Source: Thiobacillus sp. UBA6918 (GTDB taxonomy: Bacteria; Pseudomonadota; Gammaproteobacteria; Burkholderiales; Thiobacillaceae). Taken from it: a DNA stretch of 7,933 nt. Below are positions 1 to 6,400 of the stretch, in pieces. The position numbers and the translations under genes were made by a program. Position 1 is the first letter of the stretch, and each line of letters starts with the position of its first letter. Under the pieces are notes generated by a model. That model was given only the letters and a program-made list of their open reading frames with translations. It made no database searches and had not been told where the DNA came from. Location of the stretch: NCBI GenBank assembly GCA_002450925.1, contig DKAU01000083.1:2503-10435 (forward strand), given 5' to 3'.

Positions 1-90
1 GGAGGAATTGTATTGCTGGTGTTCATGGTTCAAGACAGCAAGCCCGGGCAGAACCCATACGGCGCCAATCCGAAAGAAGCCGCCGCCTGA
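1..90 (+). CDS. DUF805-like inner-membrane protein, C-terminal end only
   Basis: The first 29 codons of the window form an open frame ending at TGA (88-90). The visible residues begin with a hydrophobic run (GGIVLLVFMV), the end of a transmembrane helix, followed by a polar tail, QDSKPGQNPYGANPKEAAA. DUF805 membrane proteins typically end with a helix followed by a D-S-x-P-G-x-N-x-Y-G-x-N-P-K tail, which is what I see. The family is a small polytopic inner-membrane protein group without a well-defined biochemical role. The 5' part of the gene lies outside the window, so length and start are unknown. The next gene on the same strand begins 72 bp downstream, so the two could be co-transcribed. 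Confidence 0.75.
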   Translation, partial: GGIVLLVFMVQDSKPGQNPYGANPKEAAA

Positions 91-162
91 CAACACGCTG
101 CAACGGGCGGGTTGCCGCTCGGTTTCATCCATAAGCGCAATAAAATAACTCAAGGTGTAAAA

Positions 163-1086
163 GTGGGCATATTCAATGAAATCGATTTCGTCAGAAATGA
201 AATCGAAGATATTGCAAACGTAGAGAAAAAGCCTTCTGGCGGAATTCGCAGCTTTGGTTCCAGAATTGGCTACGCGATTTCCCTGGGCCTGAAAGAGAAT
301 GAAATCTTCTTTTTTGGCCTGCTGCAGTGGGCAGCGATAGGAATCGGGTATTTGCTATGGGTTCAGATTTTTGACTGGCTCCCGAATGAAACAATGGGAG
401 GTGTTTTCGGTTCTGATGAAGGGTCAACTGCGGACTGGATTTTCCTGGCATGGTCACTCGCCTGTGTGGGTGCCGTGGCTTTCCCGGTGGGGATATTGAC
501 GGGATGCATGGGGGCTGCGCATTTTCTGCACAAGCAAGGCCGGGAATCGACCATTGCGACTTGCTTCAAGCTTGTGCTTCCGCAAAGCTGGCCTTTGTGG
601 TCGTTTCACTGGATAGACGGCTTGATCACGGTCCGCCAGATATTGGAGCGCCTGCCGAAGAAGGATGATGAAAGCACCCTCGGGGAAAAAGCGTGGGGGG
701 AGGCTTCCTATTACGCCTGGAAACTGGCAGTCGCCGGTGTTTTGCCCGGCATTGTCACCGGGAACAGCCTGATCCAGTCAGGGAAAAATTCAGTCATCTT
801 CGTCAAGGAAAACTTTCTTGAAGTCGCCAAGCTGCGGGCCGGATATTCCATTCTTTGCTGGATAGTGGGTATTGGGGCATTTGTTGGCGCGATTCTGTTT
901 CTTGCCTTTTCGGATCTTGGGCCCAAAGGCGATGAGACCTACACAATCGCTCTGTGGGCGGGCATTCCAATTGCTGTTGCGGTTTCGGTCGTCATGTTGT
1001 TGCTTCGGCCCATATATGTATTGGCGCTATGCGACCTTTACTCCGATCATCTTGCAAGAAGGGGAGAGGTAGTAAATCCTTCCTGA
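163..1086 (+). CDS. Polytopic inner-membrane protein of unknown function (307 aa)
   Basis: I do not recognise the family. I chose the GTG at 163 because an AAGG Shine-Dalgarno (152-155) sits 7 bases upstream and the protein then begins MGIFNEIDFVRNEIEDI. The frame can be extended to a TTG at 112, but that start has no clear ribosome site and adds a basic, unconvincing 17 residues. The first 48 residues are charged and probably cytoplasmic. Hydrophobic segments lie at about residues 49-70, 92-120, 185-206 (weaker, glycine-rich), 227-250 and 262-291, suggesting five membrane helices. A charged loop with a KKDDE stretch (residues 166-170) separates helices two and three. The tail is short and basic (HLARRGEVVNPS). 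No catalytic or transporter motif is visible. It follows a DUF805-like gene and overlaps a possible small membrane ORF by one base, which suggests a membrane-protein operon. Confidence 0.8.
   Translation: MGIFNEIDFVRNEIEDIANVEKKPSGGIRSFGSRIGYAISLGLKENEIFFFGLLQWAAIGIGYLLWVQIFDWLPNETMGGVFGSDEGSTADWIFLAWSLACVGAVAFPVGILTGCMGAAHFLHKQGRESTIATCFKLVLPQSWPLWSFHWIDGLITVRQILERLPKKDDESTLGEKAWGEASYYAWKLAVAGVLPGIVTGNSLIQSGKNSVIFVKENFLEVAKLRAGYSILCWIVGIGAFVGAILFLAFSDLGPKGDETYTIALWAGIPIAVAVSVVMLLLRPIYVLALCDLYSDHLARRGEVVNPS
1059..1069 (+). promoter_or_regulatory. Purine-rich Shine-Dalgarno-like run inside the 3' end of the upstream gene
   Basis: AAGGGGAGAGG lies in the last ten codons of the 307-aa membrane protein gene, 16 bases before the ATG at 1086. 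The spacing is longer than usual, so direct use as a ribosome site is uncertain. Translational coupling through the one-base stop/start overlap could compensate. The run also simply encodes part of the basic protein tail (RRGE region), so it may be coincidental. Confidence 0.25.
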
Positions 1087-1190
1087 TGGTCTTTCTGACA
1101 AGAGCAGAAACGCCATCGCGGTCTTTCTTGTGTTTGTGCGCCATTTTGGTGGCGGTGTATTTGTATCATGCCAAGCTTTGGGCGGGTTGA
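1086..1190 (+). CDS. Possible small single-pass membrane protein (34 aa)
   Basis: The ATG at 1086-1088 overlaps the TGA of the preceding gene (1084-1086) by one base (TGATG), a classic arrangement for translational coupling. The 34 residues start MVFLTRAETPSRS, followed by a clean hydrophobic helix (FLCLCAILVAVYLYHAKLW) and a stop at 1188-1190. Charge distribution (Arg before the helix, Lys/His near its end) is compatible with a one-helix inner-membrane protein. No family is recognised. ORFs this short are common by chance, and the same frame stays open back into the upstream gene, so the call rests on the overlap and the hydrophobic profile only. The alternative is untranslated 3' sequence of the operon. 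Confidence 0.35.
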   Translation: MVFLTRAETPSRSFLCLCAILVAVYLYHAKLWAG

Positions 1191-1200
1191 CAGGCTGTCA
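1188..1200 (+). promoter_or_regulatory. Short palindrome TGACAG-G-CTGTCA
   Basis: Perfect 6-bp arms flank a single central base, overlapping the TGA that ends the small ORF. The one-base centre argues against an RNA hairpin with full arms and fits a dimeric DNA-binding site better. A TTGACA hexamer starts at 1187, but no good -10 is found at 16-18 bp. No regulator is assigned. Confidence 0.25.
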
Positions 1201-1370
1201 GTGCCATAGGGCCGAAATCCCCAACCAGACAACGTGAAACAAATCGCTTAACAACCCGTTCACCCCCGACTCGAAAACACGGTGCTATCGGCAATGGCCG
1301 CTTCGTCCGTTTCCCTCAACATAGCCTCTTGTAGCGCCCTCAGTCATGCACCGGTGCTCGCGCACTAAGT

Positions 1371-1390
1371 AAAAAGGATTAATCCGTTTT
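1371..1390. repeat. AT-rich inverted repeat centred on GGATTAATCC
   Basis: AAAAAGGATTAATCCGTTTT is a 20-bp palindrome with one mismatched base pair (the A/G flanking the core); the central 10 bp is perfectly self-complementary. It lies about 250 bp upstream of the TpsB start. A dimeric operator is plausible. A terminator is less likely, because the arms are contiguous with no loop and the stem is GC-poor. Confidence 0.35.
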
Positions 1391-1431
1391 CAAAAGCGCA
1401 TCATCCGTTTGGTAGATGCGAAGATTAGAAA

Positions 1432-1450
1432 AATACGATAGATTCGTATT
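1432..1450. promoter_or_regulatory. Perfect 7-bp inverted repeat, candidate operator
   Basis: AATACGA-TAGAT-TCGTATT has perfect 7-bp arms around a 5-bp spacer. It lies in the AT-rich part of the intergenic region, 182 bp before the TpsB start codon. A 19-bp dyad with a short spacer is the usual form of a site for a dimeric helix-turn-helix regulator. No regulator gene is in the window and the half-site is not one I can assign. Confidence 0.4.
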
Positions 1451-1573
1451 GATTACGCCGGATCGTTAATAAGCATTCGCTAATAATTCAATTCCCAAAG
1501 CGCGGGAACTTGGGTTTCCTTTTTGGCTTTTAAGGCATTCTGTTTAAAACATTCTTGAGTTGTTCCGGCATTT

Positions 1574-1588
1574 TGGCATGAGCTTCGC
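1574..1588 (+). promoter_or_regulatory. Sigma-54-like -24/-12 match
   Basis: TGGCATG-AGCT-TCGC keeps the invariant GG and GC dinucleotides (1575-1576 and 1587-1588) with exactly 10 bases between them. It deviates from the TGGCACG-N4-TTGC consensus at two positions. If used, transcription would begin near 1600, leaving a leader of about 33 nt before the TpsB start. No enhancer-binding protein gene is in view, so this is only a pattern match. Confidence 0.2.
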
Positions 1589-1609
1589 CTGAAGCTGTCA
1601 GGCGATTTT
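1581..1609 (+). promoter_or_regulatory. Overlapping alternative hairpins, terminator/attenuator-like
   Basis: Two hairpins compete for the same bases. Hairpin A is AGCTTC-GCCT-GAAGCT (1581-1596, 6-bp stem, 4-nt loop). Hairpin B is CGCCTGA-AGCTG-TCAGGCG (1586-1604, 7-bp GC-rich stem, 5-nt loop), followed by ATTTT (1605-1609). Only one can form at a time. Hairpin B with its short U run resembles a weak intrinsic terminator placed 28 bp before the TpsB start, as in an attenuator leader. The U run is short, so strong termination is doubtful. Confidence 0.4.
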
Positions 1610-1617
1610 GAGAAGGC

Positions 1618-1622
1618 AAAGG
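1618..1622 (+). promoter_or_regulatory. Ribosome binding site of the TpsB gene
   Basis: AAAGG lies 10 bases before the ATG at 1633; a second purine run, GAGAAGG (1610-1616), is 16 bases away. The AAAGG position best supports the 1633 start, which also gives a complete signal peptide. Confidence 0.5.
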
Positions 1623-1632
1623 CTAATAAATA

Positions 1633-3390
1633 ATGAACACACCAAAGGCTGAAGGATTCGCCCATGAAGTTTTTTGTGGTCGTGTCGTACAGGCGCTTAT
1701 TCTGCTACTCGGCCTGTTTTCTTTATCCGCATACGCCCAGCCCACCCCGGGCGAAATCGCTGATCAGATTCTTAGAGAGGAGCAACTGCGTCAGAAAGAG
1801 CTCCTCAAGCAGCAGGACCTCCGCCGCCGTCCCCCCGGTACGATCGATCTGGACATCAAGAAAGAAGAGCCGGTAAGCGGCGAATCGGTCAAGTGTTTCG
1901 ACATCAAGGAAATCGTTCTCGAAGGTTCAATCAGCCTGAGTGACGAAGAGCGCCGGCAGTTGGTCGAGCCATTCCTCAACAAATGCATCGGCTTGGTGGA
2001 AATCAGAGAACTGATGCGTGTGATCACTAATTTCTACATAGACAAGGGCTATGTTACGACCCGTGTCTATGTTCCCCAGCAGGACATGAGCACAGGCACG
2101 CTCAAGCTGCTGGTGCTCGAAGGCATTACCGGCAAGATAGAACTGGATAGCAAGGAAGCGCACATCAACCTGGCTACAGCATTTCCCGGGCTGGAAGGCA
2201 AGGTTCTCAACATCCGTGATTATGAACAGGGTCTGGACCAAATCAACCGGCTGAAATCAAACAATGCCACCATGGAACTGCGCCCTACAGCGGAGCCGGG
2301 CAAAACGGACGTGCTCATCAAGAACCAGCCAGGCGCACCCTGGAGTTCGAGCTTCACGATGGACAATTACGGCAGCAAGGCCACTGGTGACAACCGCGGC
2401 ACGCTAACGTTTGGGCTCGACAGCCCTTTGGGGGTCAATGACTACTGGTTTGCCAGCTTCTCCCGCAACCTTGATTCTGAAACCAACAATCGTCTCAGCA
2501 AGAGCGTTCTGCTGAATACCAATATCCCTTATGGGTACTGGAACTTTACCGGCAGTTACAGCAAAAGCAATTATGAAAGCCTGATTACATCGCCGACCCA
2601 GCAGTACACCAGTAATGGCAATACCGTTACCTATAACCTCGGCGTGCAGCGTGTTCTGCAGCGCGGCCAGACCAACAAGCTAACTCTGAGTTCGGGGCTG
2701 ACCCACAAGAACACCAAGAATTACATTGAAGACAGCCTGCTTATCACCAGCAGCCGTAAATTGACTGACCTGAACGTCAACCTCACGGCAGTCTTTCCCG
2801 CACTTGGCGGATCCTGGACGGTGGATGGCGGGGTATCCCGTGGCTTGAACTGGTTTGGTGTCGAAGAGCTTCCGGGCGCCGGCACCGGCACCGTACCGAC
2901 AGCAAAGTACTGGAAATTCAATGCATCTGGCACTTACTCAAGGACATTCAAAGTGAGCGACCTGAATGCATCCTGGTCGAGCTCCCTGCAAATGCAATAT
3001 GCCCAGGATTACCTGTATGGCTCCGAGCAGATATCGGTCGGGGGCTTGTACACCGTCCGAGGTTATGACGGTACATCCCTGGCGGGGGATCGTGGGCTGT
3101 ATTGGCGCAACGATCTTGCCCTTACGCTACCACCGCTTGAAGACGCAACAACGAGTAAATGGGTAGGGCGCCTGCAGCCCTACCTGGCGTTGGACGTCGG
3201 ACACATCAGCGGCCGAGAGGGCCAGACGGAAGGCACCCTGGCAGGTGCGGCGATCGGCATTCGCAGCGTGAGCGGCCTCGTCAATTTTGATTTTGCTTAT
3301 GGCGTACCCGTGGCTTATTCAAATAGCGTCGACCAGAAATTTAACGTCGAGAACCATGCGCTGTATCTGAAGATAGGCATTGCGATTTAA
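1633..3390 (+). CDS. TpsB outer-membrane transporter, ShlB/FhaC/HecB/CdiB family
   Basis: This protein would export the adjacent TpsA exoprotein across the outer membrane. It has 585 residues, normal for the family. A signal peptide covers residues 1-35 (hydrophobic ALILLLGLFSLSAYA, probable cleavage after AYA). Residues about 37-65 are a charged, Gln-rich helix and linker, matching the plug helix H1 known in FhaC. POTRA1 spans about 85-164, with Cys88 and Cys118 placed as a likely disulfide; POTRA2 spans about 165-232. From about 235 onward the sequence alternates aromatic and polar residues in beta-strands, as in a 16-strand barrel. The VRGYDG motif at 475-480 is the conserved lid-loop signature of the Omp85/TpsB superfamily. 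The chain ends in a hydrophobic strand (LYLKIGIAI) with Ile rather than Phe as last residue. TpsA follows 62 bp downstream, so the two form an operon. Without the toxin end of TpsA I cannot choose between CdiB-like and FhaC-like naming. Confidence 0.96.
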   Translation: MNTPKAEGFAHEVFCGRVVQALILLLGLFSLSAYAQPTPGEIADQILREEQLRQKELLKQQDLRRRPPGTIDLDIKKEEPVSGESVKCFDIKEIVLEGSISLSDEERRQLVEPFLNKCIGLVEIRELMRVITNFYIDKGYVTTRVYVPQQDMSTGTLKLLVLEGITGKIELDSKEAHINLATAFPGLEGKVLNIRDYEQGLDQINRLKSNNATMELRPTAEPGKTDVLIKNQPGAPWSSSFTMDNYGSKATGDNRGTLTFGLDSPLGVNDYWFASFSRNLDSETNNRLSKSVLLNTNIPYGYWNFTGSYSKSNYESLITSPTQQYTSNGNTVTYNLGVQRVLQRGQTNKLTLSSGLTHKNTKNYIEDSLLITSSRKLTDLNVNLTAVFPALGGSWTVDGGVSRGLNWFGVEELPGAGTGTVPTAKYWKFNASGTYSRTFKVSDLNASWSSSLQMQYAQDYLYGSEQISVGGLYTVRGYDGTSLAGDRGLYWRNDLALTLPPLEDATTSKWVGRLQPYLALDVGHISGREGQTEGTLAGAAIGIRSVSGLVNFDFAYGVPVAYSNSVDQKFNVENHALYLKIGIAI

Positions 3391-3421
3391 CTGTGTGAAG
3401 ACTGGTCTTTGACTGGATTGC

Positions 3422-3436
3422 CCGTTCAGGGAACGG
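3422..3436 (+). promoter_or_regulatory. Hairpin directly upstream of the TpsA ribosome site
   Basis: CCGTTC-AGG-GAACGG forms a perfect 6-bp stem with a 3-nt loop in the 62-bp gap between the two secretion genes. It ends at the base before the AAGAGGG ribosome site. There is no U run, so it is not an intrinsic terminator. It could protect the downstream mRNA or tune tpsB/tpsA expression ratio; that is inference. Confidence 0.35.
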
Positions 3437-3443
3437 AAGAGGG
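3437..3443 (+). promoter_or_regulatory. Ribosome binding site of the TpsA gene
   Basis: AAGAGGG sits 9 bases before the ATG at 3453 and fixes that start, which also yields a good signal peptide. Confidence 0.7.
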
Positions 3444-3452
3444 ATTACAAAA

Positions 3453-6400
3453 ATGATAATCAAGAAACCGCTAGCGAAAATCTGCGTCGGGATAAGCCTT
3501 GGCGTGTTCCCTGTCATGCAATCCAGTTATGCAGAGCAGATTGTCGATCCCAGTGCACCAATCCAGAACCAGTCGACAACAGGCCTTTCTGGATCTGGCG
3601 TGCCAGTCGAAAACATTGCTGCGCCCAATGCAAATGGCGTGTCCCACAACATGTTCAGCACCTTCAACGTGGGTACCGAAGGGCTGATCATCAACAATTC
3701 AAAGATCGACATTAATGATTCCAACCTTGGCAAAGGGGTGCTCGCCAACCCCAATCTGGCAAATGGGGAAGCCGACCTCATTATTAACGAGGTAACCAGT
3801 GGCAATCGTTCGACGCTAGAGGGGCCGCAGGAGCTTGTTGGCAAAAGCGCAGACTACATCCTCGCCAACCCAAATGGCATCACCTGTAACGGTTGCGGGT
3901 TTATCAATTTTCCACGCGCTACCATTACGACCGGCTCGCCGATCATGAATGGCGGAATCCTGACGGGTTTCAATGTTGAGGGCGGCGACATCAGTATTGA
4001 AGGGAGCGGCCTGAAGGCAATTGATGAACAGGGTGCTGCAGGCGCAGATTACTTCGACATTATCAGCCGCAGCATTCTCATCAATGGGGATGTCCAGGCG
4101 AAGAACCTGAGCCTTATCGCCGGGCGGAACAGCGTTGACTACGCCACTGGCACGGCCACCGCTTTGTCGCCAGACGGCAGCGCTCAACCACAGTTTGCAA
4201 TCGACTCATCCGTGCTTGGCGGCATGTATGCCAACCGCATCACCCTGGTAGGCACCGAGGCCGGCGTGGGCGTAAGGCTGCTCGGCAATATGGCAGCAAG
4301 CGTAGACGACATCAATCTGGATGTGAACGGCAAGATCACATTCGGCAACAACGATGTGAGCGCAAATCGCGACATCGTTCTGAAATCCAGGCAGGCGGCC
4401 GCAACAGCCGGCAATGAAATTGAGTTGAACGGCACGACCCTCTATGCAAAAGGAAATACGACCCTGCAGGGTGGTGACATCGCGCTCACCGATGGCCGTA
4501 CGGGTGCCGGGGGCAATCTGTCCATTACCGCCAACACATTCAGCGATACCAGCAGCGGCGCGACAGCTGCTCAGCGAGATGCCGGGGGCAACCTCACGCT
4601 TGACGTTACAGGTGCTGCAACAATCAACAAATCCGTGTTGCAGGCCGGCCAAACCACTACGGTCAATGCCGATGCGTTGACGGTAACCAATGGTGGCCGC
4701 ATCGAAGCTTCCGCCGCCAGCTCGACAGGAAACCTGGGCATCACCGTCACCAACCTGCTGGACCTGAGTGATGGTGCGCTCGCCAGCGGAAACTCTTCAA
4801 CCATCAATGCTGACACCATCACCGTGGGAAGCGCGAGCAATGATGCGGCTGGAAAGGGAATCCGCAGCACGAATACAACCAATGTCACGGCCACGACCGG
4901 TCTTGCCAATGCGGGATACATTGGTGGCGGCCAAAGCCTGGTGGTCAATGCGCCAACCCTGAGTAACGTGGCAGGCGGCCTTATGTATAGCGGCGGTACA
5001 GCCAACATTACTGCCGGCACAAGCCTGACAAACGCCGGCGAAATCCACACCGTGGACAATGCCACCTATACGGCCAATACCCTGATCAACACAGGGAGAC
5101 TATTGTCGGACAAGTCGTTGGCGGTCTCCGGCAATGGTACGCTCAGCAACACGGCCGGTGATATCAGCGCAGGAACCCTGCTGTCACTTGCAGGTTACAG
5201 TTCGATCACTAATGACGCGAAACTGTATGCCGGCTCCAGTTTGGTACTGTCGACTGCGGGTGTGCTCGCAAATAGCTCCGCCATCCAATCGATGGGTACG
5301 GCAAACCTGACTGCTGACGTTTTGATAAACAAGCCTGCGACTGCCTCAACAACGGCAGCCGAGATCATTTCTGCCGGGAATATGGTCATTAACAGCAGGT
5401 TGCTGAGCAATGAGCGGACTGACACAGCTCAGGCAAACATCATTTCGCAGGGCAGTTTGTCCATAGACTCTCCATCGAGCCAAGTAGTCCAGAACACGGG
5501 CGGGTTGCTGTTTGCAGGTCAGGACCTGACCATATTTGCCTCCAGCCAGTTCCTCAATCAGGCTTATTACGATGCTTCCAGCAACAAATTCTCTGCGCTG
5601 ACATTCGCCAACAATGGATCGATCACGCTTGGCGCGCCTTATGCCACCGCATTGGGCTCGACGGATACCAGGATAGTAAGGAACATCGATTCGAATATCG
5701 AGGCCAGGGCAGGCAGTGTATACATCAACGCGGATGTGTTCGAGAACACGACCCTTCTGGGCACGCCGTCAGTAACAACAGTAAAAAGCACAGACTCAGG
5801 CCAAAGCCCGGTAATACTGGATGCAAGCTGCGGCACTATCAATGAGACTGGTTTCCATGTGGGCGACAGGTGTACCAACGGTTACGACTGGACGACGCAG
5901 TCCCTTCCGGTTGGCACGGACACCTCTCCACGCAGCCAGCTCCTGGCCGGGCAGGATATCAACATCAATGTAAAGACCAGCGGCCTTAACAAATACAGCC
6001 TGATGTCCGCTGTCCGGAACATCAATATCTCCGGCGCCTCATTCACCAACGACGCACTGGTGCTGACAAATACCCGAACAGATTTCGGCGTTACGGATGC
6101 GGATGGTGGTGTTTGGCCTTTTGGTGAATTTGCCGCTCTTGGTTGTGGAACGGTAATTGACTCCAGTACCTATCCCTACGGAGTGGATGGTACCCTTTGC
6201 TTCTTTGTGAGCCTTGGGGGGGGCGTTTATGAAGCGCATTATAAATCCTGGAACTCCTGGACTGACCCTACTCTGACAACGACTATTTACGCCATCGACT
6301 CCAAGATAGAGGCTGGCGGTACTGTAAATATTTCGCCTGCAACACTTCAAAACTTCAACCGCCCGGCAATCAACGGAGCAACAACAACTAGTATTGCCAC

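Larger units (their letters stand above)
1191..1632. other. Non-coding region between the membrane-protein genes and the two-partner secretion operon
   Basis: This 442-bp stretch has no convincing gene; short frames on either strand lack ribosome sites and protein-like composition. The first half is GC-moderate, with a 10-bp palindrome GCACCGGTGC (1348-1357). From about 1361 to 1560 it is clearly AT-richer, as expected for a promoter and operator zone. Inverted repeats at 1371-1390 and 1432-1450 and overlapping hairpins at 1581-1604 are listed separately. A weak sigma-70-like pair, TTGGCT (1523-1528) and TAAAAC (1545-1550) with a 16-bp spacer and a TG just before the -10, is the best conventional promoter I could find. 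No strong Rho-independent terminator for the upstream genes is evident. Confidence 0.7.

Noticed and set aside
112..162. TTG-initiated 17-residue N-terminal extension of the 307-aa membrane protein
   Set aside because: No clear Shine-Dalgarno before 112, while AAGG at 152-155 is well spaced for GTG 163.
1188..1200. TGACAG-G-CTGTCA as a terminator for the upstream genes
   Set aside because: The one-base centre leaves no workable loop for the full stem and no U run follows.
1480..1665. 61-residue minus-strand open frame in the intergenic region
   Set aside because: It overlaps the TpsB start and leader hairpins, and its composition is not protein-like in any way I recognise.
4206..4652. 148-residue minus-strand open frame
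   Set aside because: Antisense to the TPS/FHA-1 part of TpsA, with no ribosome site noticed and no recognisable family; explained as a shadow frame.
4571..5065. 164-residue open frame on the minus strand opposite TpsA
   Set aside because: It lies wholly antisense to the well-supported TpsA frame; composition (Val/Ala/Pro/Arg-rich, no domain pattern) is that of a shadow of repetitive GC-rich FHA sequence.
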